Below, piece by piece: positions 46,507 to 53,788 of a DNA stretch of 64,000 nucleotides. The translations under genes were made by a program, and so were the position numbers. Origin of the DNA: Bacteroidota bacterium (GTDB taxonomy: Bacteria; Bacteroidota; Bacteroidia; Chitinophagales; Chitinophagaceae); contig JAIUNV010000005.1 in NCBI GenBank assembly GCA_020161435.1, positions 241,717 through 305,716 on the forward strand. Reading direction: 5' to 3'. A model generated the notes under the pieces. That model searched no databases. It saw only the letters and a list, made by a program, of their open reading frames with translations, and was not told the origin of the DNA. How positions within the stretch are numbered: position 1 is the first letter of the stretch; each line of letters begins with the position of its first letter.

Positions 46507-47616
46507 TTAATTGTAGGCTTTTACCATAAACACGCAGTCTTGCAAACGCTTGATTTGCTCAACCCGGTCAAGGTTGCGAATGCTTGATTTACCGGGTATT
46601 TGCAGGTCTTTAAATGCACTGTCTTTTTTCAGTTCTTCAATAGCCCGATTAATATTGCTGGCTTTGGTAGCAAACACCACATCATCCGACTGGCGGTCGC
46701 GGGTAGAAAGGATGCCAATGATGTTGCCATTCTTATCTAACACAGGGCCACCGCTGTTGCCGGGGTTAGCACTGATGGATAATTGAATGCTCAATGAATC
46801 ATCATTATAGCCAGAGCCTGCACTCAAATACCCACGGTTGTATACAATGCTGTTTCTTGGGTAGCCGAGGGTAAACAATTCTTCGCCGAGGTCTGCGTTA
46901 TTTTTTCTGATGCCGTAGGGCAAAGTGGTTTTGGCTTTCCAGTCAGCATCGGCGATTTGTAAAATGGCAATGTCATTCGCTGGATCGGTGAACACGGTTT
47001 TGGCTACATACTCGTGGCCATTGTTTACAACAATTAAGGTAGTAGAACCATTTACCACGTGATAGTTGGTGGCCAGGTATCCATCGCCATCAATCAAAAA
47101 GCTGGTGCCGCTTCCCACTGGTTCGCTTTCAGGCGATTTGCCAGAAGGTGCTGTGATTAATTGATTGATTTTTTGTCCTTGTACATTTTGCCGGTTTTCC
47201 AGTGCGTTCAGCTTGCGGCTTAGGTTCTGTAAATCTTTTACCGATTTGGGTGCAAACAACTGCATAGCAGCACTAATGCTCAATGCGGTAATGCCCGCAA
47301 TAGAAGCGGCTACACCAATGGTGCGTTTGTACCTACGCCAAAACTCTACCACTGTAGCGATTTTGGGTTCGGCGGTTGTTTCCATACTAATAAGCTGCTG
47401 CTCCAGTAAATGGTTGTGCACAGCTTGCAGCTGGTGCTTTATTTTTTTTGTTTCACCATAGTGCTCCAGTTGTTGCAAAAAGGCGTGCTGCTCCACCACC
47501 AGCTGATCAATTTCAGCGTGCTGGCTGCGTAATGCTTCGAAGCGAAGACGTTCATCCTCGTTCATTTCATTGCGCAGGTAGCGTTCAATCGCATCCAAAA
47601 TCACCAGATCATCCAT
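46507..47616 (-). CDS. Membrane-anchored trypsin-like protease with anti-sigma-like N-terminal domain
   Basis: A 369-residue protein in three parts. Residues 1-75 resemble the cytoplasmic domain of Bacteroidota anti-sigma factors (IERYLRNEMNEDERLRFEAL) without a zinc motif. A transmembrane segment lies at ~99-120, after Arg/Lys residues that keep the N-terminus inside. Residues ~165-330 are a DegS-like S1C protease with His186 (TNYHVV), Asp215 (NDIAIL) and Ser288 (GNSGGP); no PDZ domain is seen. The gene starts two bases after the ECF sigma-factor stop, so it probably controls that sigma factor and may sense or cut something in the periplasm. Confidence 0.82.
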   Translation of the reverse strand: MDDLVILDAIERYLRNEMNEDERLRFEALRSQHAEIDQLVVEQHAFLQQLEHYGETKKIKHQLQAVHNHLLEQQLISMETTAEPKIATVVEFWRRYKRTIGVAASIAGITALSISAAMQLFAPKSVKDLQNLSRKLNALENRQNVQGQKINQLITAPSGKSPESEPVGSGTSFLIDGDGYLATNYHVVNGSTTLIVVNNGHEYVAKTVFTDPANDIAILQIADADWKAKTTLPYGIRKNNADLGEELFTLGYPRNSIVYNRGYLSAGSGYNDDSLSIQLSISANPGNSGGPVLDKNGNIIGILSTRDRQSDDVVFATKASNINRAIEELKKDSAFKDLQIPGKSSIRNLDRVEQIKRLQDCVFMVKAYN

Positions 47617-47618
47617 TG

Positions 47619-48185
47619 CTAACGGTCTTTATTATATTGAGCAAAAAACAATTTCTTCAATCTCATCAGGCATTTGTACTTCTGGTTTTTAGCATTGTCG
47701 GCATTGGTATATCCAAACTCTTCTGCTATATCTACCATCTGCTTCTTTTGTAAATAAAAAGCTTCCAGCAGGCTTTTGCAAGGTTCACCCAAGTGCCGCA
47801 TGGCTGTATCCATCATGTCAAAGTCTATGTCCTGCTTGGCTTTTTCTTCTATTTCTTCTTCTACAGGTACCAGGTCTTCCATGTTTTCTACAGGAGTTCC
47901 AAACCTGCTCTGCTGTTGCAGCTTTTTAAGCCAAAGCCTGCGGCAGATAGAGTAGAGGTAAGTTTTGATTTGACAGGTAAGTGTAAACTCAGGGTCTTTA
48001 CTTTTTTCGTAAAGCACCACCATCGCTTCCTGAAAAATATCTCTGGCGTCGTCGAAAGTGCCATTGTTTTGCACCACGAATGTTTGTACCAAACCGAAAT
48101 TTTCGCGGTATATGGATTCTACATCCCGGTGATCGTTCCGGGCTAAACCTTCCAGCAACTTTTTTTCCTTACTATACTCTTTCAC
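47619..48185 (-). CDS. ECF-type RNA polymerase sigma factor
   Basis: A 188-residue sigma-70-family protein. Region 2 is seen in NFGLVQTFVVQNNGTFDDAR and DIFQEAMVVLYEKS, and region 4 in QMVDIAEEFGYTNADNAKNQ followed by KYKCLMRLKKLF. An acidic linker (VPVEEEIEEKAKQD) separates them. ECF sigma factors redirect RNA polymerase in response to envelope or other signals. It is the first gene of a two-gene unit with the anti-sigma/protease. A -7-like TACATTTG lies about 100 bases upstream. Confidence 0.9.
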   Translation of the reverse strand: MKEYSKEKKLLEGLARNDHRDVESIYRENFGLVQTFVVQNNGTFDDARDIFQEAMVVLYEKSKDPEFTLTCQIKTYLYSICRRLWLKKLQQQSRFGTPVENMEDLVPVEEEIEEKAKQDIDFDMMDTAMRHLGEPCKSLLEAFYLQKKQMVDIAEEFGYTNADNAKNQKYKCLMRLKKLFFAQYNKDR

Positions 48186-48285
48186 CGAATTCCGCTTTTA
48201 ATTCCAGATGCTAAATATGGTAACCCATGTATATCATGATATACCATAAAAAGGAAGTAGCACTTCTCAAAATAATTGGTAGTTG

Positions 48286-48293
48286 CAAATGTA
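48286..48293 (-). promoter_or_regulatory. Possible -7 box of the sigma-factor operon
   Basis: CAAATGTA on the plus strand reads TACATTTG on the minus strand, an exact TAnnTTTG match about 100 bases before the sigma-factor ATG. No -33 TTG at the right distance is visible. Confidence 0.3.
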
Positions 48294-48444
48294 CAGGTCA
48301 TTTACAGAAAATATTTTTCACTTTAATTAATTGAAAATGAAGTATTTAGGTGAAGGAGTAAAAAAAACTAAGATTTTTTTTTGCCTTGCAGGTTACCTTT
48401 TTTCAGTACAGGAATTATTACTCAAACATTAAAAACAAATTCAA

Positions 48445-48639
48445 ATGAAAAAGTTGCTCTTCGTTGCCTTCATGGGTGCCCTCGTAGCTTGTGGCGAAAC
48501 TGCTACTGAAACTACAACTACTGACTCTGCTGCTGCTCCTGTAGCTGACACTACTGCTCCTGTAGCTGCTGACACTACTGCTCCTGCAGATTCTACTGTA
48601 GCTGCTCCTGCTGCTGACAGCGCTGCTCCTGCTAAGTAA
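48445..48639 (+). CDS. Small alanine/threonine/proline-rich lipoprotein
   Basis: A 64-residue protein with a lipoprotein signal (MKKLLFVAFMGALVACG; Cys16). The mature part is built of imperfect repeats of D-T-T-A-P-V-A / D-S-A-A-P and contains no large hydrophobic residues except Val. Codon use is very uniform (GCT for Ala, ACT for Thr), as in highly expressed genes. It could be a surface or spacer lipoprotein. A terminator follows at 48733. Its location just before the aromatic operon seems incidental, because that operon has its own promoter. Confidence 0.8.
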   Translation: MKKLLFVAFMGALVACGETATETTTTDSAAAPVADTTAPVAADTTAPADSTVAAPAADSAAPAK

Positions 48640-48732
48640 TTAGCCAACAATTATGCTATGGCGCAATCCCCTTGCTTGCCAGGGTAGCCAAATACAGCAT
48701 TCAAGAATTTTTATATGGCAAGCAATCGTTAG

Positions 48733-48765
48733 GCCGTTCTGATTCTTCAGAATGGCTTTTTTTTT
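48733..48765 (+). terminator. Terminator of the small lipoprotein gene
   Basis: GCCGTTCTGA (48733-48742), loop TTCT, TCAGAATGGC (48747-48756; one G-U pair), then nine T. It lies 93 bases after the lipoprotein stop; the stretch 48640-48732 holds nothing else recognised. Confidence 0.85.
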
Positions 48766-48953
48766 CCAACCAATGCCCGTCGCCGGTTGGAAAATGAAAG
48801 TCGGAAATAACAGCTACAAAAAAAAGAGGAATTGATTACAAGTCAATTCGCAAGAAACTGTAGAAATAAGGTGTTTGTTTTCAATGAATACTTTGAAGGA
48901 GTGGAAATTCTTGAATGAATTCAGGAAGTTGTCAATTTCTGTCAAAAAAAATC

Positions 48954-48984
48954 TTGGCTGGTTTTTGGCACCGCTTTATATTTG
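48954..48984 (+). promoter_or_regulatory. Promoter of the aromatic amino acid operon
   Basis: TTG (48954-48956), exactly 20 bases, then TATATTTG (48977-48984): a full match to the Bacteroidota -33/-7 pattern. Transcription should begin around 48988-48991, at or next to the leader-peptide ATG. The stretch between the preceding terminator and this promoter (48766-48953) shows no gene. Confidence 0.75.
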
Positions 48985-48989
48985 CTGCA

Positions 48990-49061
48990 ATGAATAAGTG
49001 GTTTACATACGCCGGTTTTTATTTTTTCTACTTTACCAAGTGTAAGGCGGACCGGAACTAG
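48990..49061 (+). CDS. Aromatic-rich leader peptide of the phe/tyr/aro operon
   Basis: A 23-codon frame with Trp4, Phe5, Tyr7 and then six consecutive aromatic residues, FYFFYF (residues 10-15, 49017-49034). Nine of 23 residues are aromatic. It ends with TAG at 49059-49061 and starts six bases after the -7 box, so the mRNA may be almost leaderless. It resembles pheL-type leader peptides, in which ribosomes stall when charged tRNA-Phe or tRNA-Tyr is scarce. The gene downstream encodes prephenate dehydratase. The reading frame is seen directly; translation and stalling are inferred. Confidence 0.8.
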   Translation: MNKWFTYAGFYFFYFTKCKADRN

Positions 49062-49127
49062 TATGTACAAGTAATCAGAAAAAACTTAGCACAATACAGG
49101 CCCCGGTCCGAAAGGTCCGGGCTTTTT
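49048..49127 (+). promoter_or_regulatory. Transcription attenuator: antiterminator and terminator stems
   Basis: Segment 2, CGGACCGG (49048-49055), overlaps the end of the leader-peptide frame and pairs perfectly with segment 3, CCGGTCCG (49103-49110). Segment 3 can instead pair with segment 4 (GGTCCGGG, 49114-49121) through a GAAA loop, with one T-T mismatch, followed by TTTTTATTTTT: an intrinsic terminator. Segment 1, CCGGT (49012-49016), can pair with ACCGG in segment 2 (49051-49055). A ribosome stalled on the aromatic codons would cover segment 1 and leave segment 2 free, giving readthrough; one reaching the TAG would cover segment 2 and allow termination. Confidence 0.75.
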
Positions 49128-49133
49128 ATTTTT

Positions 49134-49991
49134 ATGAAAAAGGCAAGCAACGACGCAGTAACACAGCACATCGCCATTCAAGGTTATGAAGGCAGTTTTC
49201 ACCAAGAAGCAGCCCGCCGTTTTTTTGGTAAGCAAACCGTGGTTATTCCCTGCGATACTTTTCGACAGGTGATACAGCAAACCATCAACCGCAGTGAAGC
49301 TAATGGCGGTATGATGGCCATCGAAAATTCAATTGCCGGCAGTATTTTACCCAACTATACGCTGCTGCAAAAGCACCCGGTAAAAATTATAGGTGAAGTG
49401 TACCTCCACATCAAACAGCATTTGCTGGCCAACAAAGGCGTGAAGCTGGAGGATATAAAAGAAGTACAATCGCACCCCATGGCTATTTTGCAGTGCATGG
49501 AGTATCTGGAAACCCAGCCGCAGTTTAAGCTGATCGAAACAGAAGATACAGCCCTGAGTGCCAGGCATGTGGCGCAGCGCAAAAGCAAATACCAGGCAGC
49601 CATTGCCGGTAAATTGGCCGCCGAATTATACAACCTCGACATTCTTGTTCCTAACATACACACCCAAAAAAATAACTACACCCGTTTTCTGGTATTGAAG
49701 CACGAAAAAGAAGTAGAACCTGTAGAAGGTGCCGACAAAGCATCGTTGAAATTTCATACCGATCATTCAAGAGGCAGCCTTGCCAAAGCGCTGGCCATTA
49801 TTGCCGATGCTGGCATCAATCTGAGCAAGTTGCAAAGCATGCCCATACCCGGTACAGAATTCATGTACTCTTTTTACGCCGACATGGAGTTTGGCGATTT
49901 GAACCAGCTGAATACGATGCTGAAGAAACTGGAAAAAGCCACTGAAAGTGTAACGCTGTTTGGCATTTATAAAAACGGAAAACTGAGTTGA
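49134..49991 (+). CDS. pheA: Prephenate dehydratase
   Basis: A 285-residue protein. The dehydratase domain (residues ~12-190) has GYEGSFHQEAARRFF, MAIENSIAGSILPNY and the catalytic T183-R184-F185. An ACT domain follows (residues ~205-280). The regulatory ESRP motif of many homologues reads Q-S-M-P here (KLQSMPIPG), so Phe feedback may differ. It converts prephenate to phenylpyruvate and is the first gene of the operon; its ATG is only seven bases after the attenuator T-run. No chorismate mutase domain is attached; that activity is on the DAHP synthase protein (53789). Confidence 0.95.
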   Translation: MKKASNDAVTQHIAIQGYEGSFHQEAARRFFGKQTVVIPCDTFRQVIQQTINRSEANGGMMAIENSIAGSILPNYTLLQKHPVKIIGEVYLHIKQHLLANKGVKLEDIKEVQSHPMAILQCMEYLETQPQFKLIETEDTALSARHVAQRKSKYQAAIAGKLAAELYNLDILVPNIHTQKNNYTRFLVLKHEKEVEPVEGADKASLKFHTDHSRGSLAKALAIIADAGINLSKLQSMPIPGTEFMYSFYADMEFGDLNQLNTMLKKLEKATESVTLFGIYKNGKLS

Positions 49992-49992
49992 T

Positions 49993-51147
49993 ATGCAATT
50001 GGCTAACCGATTGAATGGAATTGGAGAATATTATTTTTCGCAGAAGCTGCGGGAAATAGATACGATGAATAAAGCAGGGGATAATGTCATCAATCTGGGC
50101 ATTGGTAGTCCTGATTTGCCACCACATCCCGAAGTGATTAAAGTATTGCAGGAAGAAAGTGCCAAGCCGAATGTGCATGCCTATCAGAGTTATAAAGGCT
50201 CACCTATTTTGCGTCTGGCCATTGCCGATTGGTATCAAAACTGGTACAATGTACAGCTCGATGCCGACACCGAAATTTTGCCACTCATTGGTTCAAAAGA
50301 AGGCATCATGCACATCTGTATGACCTACCTCAATGAAGGAGATCAGGCATTGGTGCCCAACCCCGGATATCCAACCTATCGCAGTGCGGTAAAGCTGGCT
50401 GGTGGTGAGTGCGTTGATTATGCATTGACAGAGGCCAACAATTGGCAACCCGATTTTGAAGCACTCGAACAACTCGACCTGAGCAAAGTGAAACTCATGT
50501 GGGTGAACTATCCTCAAATGCCCACTGGTCAGTTGCCCGATGCTGCTGTGTTTGCAAAACTCATTGCCTTTGGTAGCAAGCACCAGATACTCATTTGCCA
50601 CGACAATCCATACAGTTTCATTTTGAATAATGAACCCGTAAGCTTGTTGGCGCAGCCCGGTGCAAAAGACATTGTGCTCGAACTCAACTCCCTCAGCAAA
50701 AGCCACAACATGGCGGGTTGGAGAGTGGGCATGTTATGTGGTGCTGCCGATCGAATTAACGAAGTACTGCGATTTAAAAGCAACATGGACAGTGGTATGT
50801 ATTTGCCGCTGCAACTGGCGGCTGCCAAGGCTTTGCAGGTAGATAACAGCTGGTACGATACTGTGAATGAAGAGTACAAGAGACGAAGAGAACTGGCCTA
50901 TCAATTGTTGGATTTATGCGGTTGTACTTACAGCAAGCACCAGGTAGGTATGTTTTTGTGGGCCAAAGTGCCTGCATCGTTTGAAAATGGTTTTGCTTTC
51001 AGCGATCATTTCCTATACAAAGCAAAAGTGTTCCTTACTCCAGGTGGTATCTTTGGCAGCTCCGGCGATGGCTACTGCAGAATTAGTTTGTGCAGCAGCG
51101 AAGCCCGCATCAAAGAAGCCATTTCGAGAATTGAAACGATTATATAA
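49993..51147 (+). CDS. Class I/II aminotransferase, probably aromatic or prephenate aminotransferase
   Basis: A 384-residue PLP enzyme. Visible features are VINLGIGSPDLPPHPEVI, the cofactor region PLIGSKEGIMH, NYPQMPTGQLP with Asn172, Asp204-Asn-Pro-Tyr207, the Schiff-base Lys236 in LNSLSKSHNMAGWRVG, and the substrate Arg in YCRISLC. Position between pheA and tyrA, one base after pheA, argues for transamination of phenylpyruvate and hydroxyphenylpyruvate (or prephenate). Sequence alone cannot exclude an LL-diaminopimelate- or aspartate-type substrate. Confidence 0.85.
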   Translation: MQLANRLNGIGEYYFSQKLREIDTMNKAGDNVINLGIGSPDLPPHPEVIKVLQEESAKPNVHAYQSYKGSPILRLAIADWYQNWYNVQLDADTEILPLIGSKEGIMHICMTYLNEGDQALVPNPGYPTYRSAVKLAGGECVDYALTEANNWQPDFEALEQLDLSKVKLMWVNYPQMPTGQLPDAAVFAKLIAFGSKHQILICHDNPYSFILNNEPVSLLAQPGAKDIVLELNSLSKSHNMAGWRVGMLCGAADRINEVLRFKSNMDSGMYLPLQLAAAKALQVDNSWYDTVNEEYKRRRELAYQLLDLCGCTYSKHQVGMFLWAKVPASFENGFAFSDHFLYKAKVFLTPGGIFGSSGDGYCRISLCSSEARIKEAISRIETII

Positions 51148-51207
51148 ATACAAGTGCGTTAGCATTTGACTTGTTGGGAAACCAACAAACGAAATTTTGA
51201 ACAGATA

Positions 51208-52047
51208 ATGAAAGTAGCAATAGTGGGCGTGGGGTTGATTGGCGGATCTGCAGCATTGGTATTGCGGCAGAAAGGTCTGGCCACGCATATTATTGGTGTA
51301 GAAGCCAGCCCGGCGCATGCCGCCAAAGCCATCGAGTTGGGTATTGTAAATGAAGTGCTGCCCCTGCATGAAGCCATTGCCAACAGCGAAGTAGTCATCC
51401 TTGCAGTACCAGTAGACAGTGCTATTGATGTATTGTTGCCCGTGCTCGACCTCGTTACCACTCAAGTGGTCATGGACATGGGCTCCACCAAAGCACAAAT
51501 TATTGATGCTGTTGCATCGCATCCAAAGCGGGGCCGCTTTGTAGCAGCGCACCCCATGTGGGGTACCGAGTTTAGCGGTCCGGAAGCAGCAACCGTGTAT
51601 GCTTATGCCGGAAAGGCAGCCATTATTTGTAACGCATCAGACAGTGATGCAGATGCCTTAGCCACTGCAGAGCAATTATTGAAAAACATAGGCATGTACC
51701 TGGTATATATGGATGCACACGACCATGACGTACACACTGCCTATATCAGCCACATTTCACACATTACTTCTTTTGCACTGGCCAATACAGTGCTGGAAAA
51801 AGAAAAAGAAGAACAAGCCATTTTTGAGCTGGCCAGCGCCGGTTTTGAAAGCACAGTGCGTTTGGCCAAAAGCAACCCCGATATGTGGGTGCCCATCTTT
51901 CGGCAAAACCGCGACAATGTACTGGATGTGCTCAATGAACACATTGCACAGCTGCGCAAATTCAAAGCTTGTTTGGAAAAAGAAAATTGGGATTATCTGC
52001 GAGAGTTGATTGGCAATGCCAACAATATCAAGCGTATTTTAAAATAG
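51208..52047 (+). CDS. tyrA: Prephenate dehydrogenase
   Basis: A 279-residue protein. The NAD-binding start is KVAIVGVGLIGGSAALVLRQ, and the catalytic histidine lies in FVAAHPMWGTEFSGPEAATV, a TyrA hallmark. The helical C-terminal domain contains HDVHTAYISHISHITSFALA. It converts prephenate to hydroxyphenylpyruvate for tyrosine. ATG 51208 begins the Rossmann strand; an in-frame codon upstream adds 14 non-conserved residues. No ACT domain is present. It follows the aminotransferase after 60 bases. Confidence 0.94.
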   Translation: MKVAIVGVGLIGGSAALVLRQKGLATHIIGVEASPAHAAKAIELGIVNEVLPLHEAIANSEVVILAVPVDSAIDVLLPVLDLVTTQVVMDMGSTKAQIIDAVASHPKRGRFVAAHPMWGTEFSGPEAATVYAYAGKAAIICNASDSDADALATAEQLLKNIGMYLVYMDAHDHDVHTAYISHISHITSFALANTVLEKEKEEQAIFELASAGFESTVRLAKSNPDMWVPIFRQNRDNVLDVLNEHIAQLRKFKACLEKENWDYLRELIGNANNIKRILK

Positions 52048-52095
52048 AAAAAATGTGCTGCAGGCCTGGGCGGTGTGTGGCACGAATTAAACAAC

Positions 52096-53745
52096 ATGAG
52101 TGACTTTAGCACATTGGGCCTGAATGACCAACTCCTTGCCGGTATTGTAAAGCTTGGATTTGAAACGCCAACAGAAATTCAAACAAAAGCAATTCCGCTG
52201 CTGCTGCAGGGAACCCGCGACTTTGTAGGTCTTGCACAAACTGGTACTGGTAAAACCGCAGCATTTGGTTTGCCTCTACTGCACCTGATCGACAAAACAC
52301 AGAAACATCCACAAGCATTGGTGGTTTGCCCTACCCGTGAGTTGTGTATGCAAATTGTAAAAGACCTCGAATCATTTGGCAAAGCTGGCGGCGGCGCCAA
52401 GGTTTGCGCAGTGTATGGTGGTACTTCTATCACACAGCAAATTCGTGATTTGCGTCACGGTGTACAGATTGTTGTTGCTACCCCCGGTCGCCTCATCGAC
52501 CTCATCGAACGCAAAGCTATCGATCTTACAAAGATTGGTTATGTGGTGTTGGATGAAGCTGACGAAATGCTGAATATGGGCTTCAAAGAAGACATCGATT
52601 TCATTTTGGAATACACACCCAACCGCAACAGCATGTGGTTGTTCAGTGCTACTATGCCACCTGAAATACGCAACGTGGCCAAGCGTTTTATGAACCAGCC
52701 GGTGGAAGTGAGTGTAGGTAAAATGAATACCACCAATGTCAACATCGACCACCAGTATTTTGTAACAGCACAACCGCACCGTTATGAAGCACTGAAACGC
52801 TTGATTGATTTCAATCCTGACATCTACGGCATCATTTTTACCCGTACTAAAATGGATGCACAGGAAATTTCTGACCGCCTTACCAGAGAAGGTTACAACG
52901 TAGATTCTTTACATGGCGATTTGAGCCAGCAGCAACGCGACCGGGTAATGAACGGCTTTCGCAGCAAGGCTTTGCAGCTGGTAATTGCCACCGATGTTGC
53001 TGCCCGTGGTATCGACGTTTCTGGCATTACACATGTCATCAACTTCGAGTTGCCGGATGATGTAGAAGTATACACGCACCGTAGCGGTCGTACCGGCCGT
53101 GCTGGTAAAACCGGTATTTGCCTGAGCATTGTAACTGCACGTGACGTTCGCCGTATTCGTGATATTGAACACATCGTGAAAACGAAGATGAACCGCTTGG
53201 AAATTCCTTCTGGTAAAGACGTTTGCCGCAAACAATTCTTTCATTTCATGGATAAGCTCCTCGCTACCGACATTAGCCATGGCGATTACGAAACTTATCT
53301 GCCCATGCTTACAGAAAAGTTTGCTCATGTTTCCAAAGAAGAAGTGTTGCAGCGTGTAGCAGCGTTGGAGTTCGATCGCTTCCTGAAGTATTACGAAAAT
53401 TCTATTGATCTCAACATCAAAAAATCTGCTGAGCGTCCTTCACCGGGAGGTGGCGACCGCAAACCATTTGAACGCCGCGATACAAAAGGCCGCAGTTTTG
53501 AAGGTGGCGAAGGCAACTACCAAAAGGTATTTGTGAACCTCGGTACCAAAGACGGTTTTTACAAAGCCAGCTTCCTGCAATACATTTTAGACCTGAGTGA
53601 TTTGCGCAAAGATGTACTGGGCAGAGTAGACCTGAAAACCATGAACAGCTTTGTAGAAGTGGACAAACAACACGTGAAAAAAATGATCAAGGCCATTGAT
53701 GGTAAAACCTACAAAGGCCGCAAAATCAGGATGAACGAAGCATAA
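52096..53745 (+). CDS. DEAD-box RNA helicase, CsdA/DbpA-like
   Basis: About 549 residues. Helicase motifs in order are AQTGTGKTAAFG, PTRELCMQ, ATPGRLIDLIE, LDEADEML, FSATMPP, IFTRTKMDAQE, ATDVAARGIDV and HRSGRTGRAGKTG. A C-terminal RNA-binding domain of the DbpA type (FVNLGTKDGFYKASFLQYIL, to KTYKGRKIRMNEA) follows a Gly/Arg-rich linker. Such enzymes act in ribosome assembly or at low temperature. Its place inside an aromatic amino acid operon is unusual; gaps of 48 and 43 bases show no terminator or promoter. Confidence 0.92.
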   Translation: MSDFSTLGLNDQLLAGIVKLGFETPTEIQTKAIPLLLQGTRDFVGLAQTGTGKTAAFGLPLLHLIDKTQKHPQALVVCPTRELCMQIVKDLESFGKAGGGAKVCAVYGGTSITQQIRDLRHGVQIVVATPGRLIDLIERKAIDLTKIGYVVLDEADEMLNMGFKEDIDFILEYTPNRNSMWLFSATMPPEIRNVAKRFMNQPVEVSVGKMNTTNVNIDHQYFVTAQPHRYEALKRLIDFNPDIYGIIFTRTKMDAQEISDRLTREGYNVDSLHGDLSQQQRDRVMNGFRSKALQLVIATDVAARGIDVSGITHVINFELPDDVEVYTHRSGRTGRAGKTGICLSIVTARDVRRIRDIEHIVKTKMNRLEIPSGKDVCRKQFFHFMDKLLATDISHGDYETYLPMLTEKFAHVSKEEVLQRVAALEFDRFLKYYENSIDLNIKKSAERPSPGGGDRKPFERRDTKGRSFEGGEGNYQKVFVNLGTKDGFYKASFLQYILDLSDLRKDVLGRVDLKTMNSFVEVDKQHVKKMIKAIDGKTYKGRKIRMNEA

Positions 53746-53788
53746 AATTGACACCTTTTTATTCAACTCTCCATAAAGAACCAACAAC

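Noticed and set aside
49048..49133. T-box riboswitch upstream of pheA
   Set aside because: No T-box consensus (TGGNACCGCG-like) and no specifier stem; the short aromatic frame with alternative stems explains the region better.
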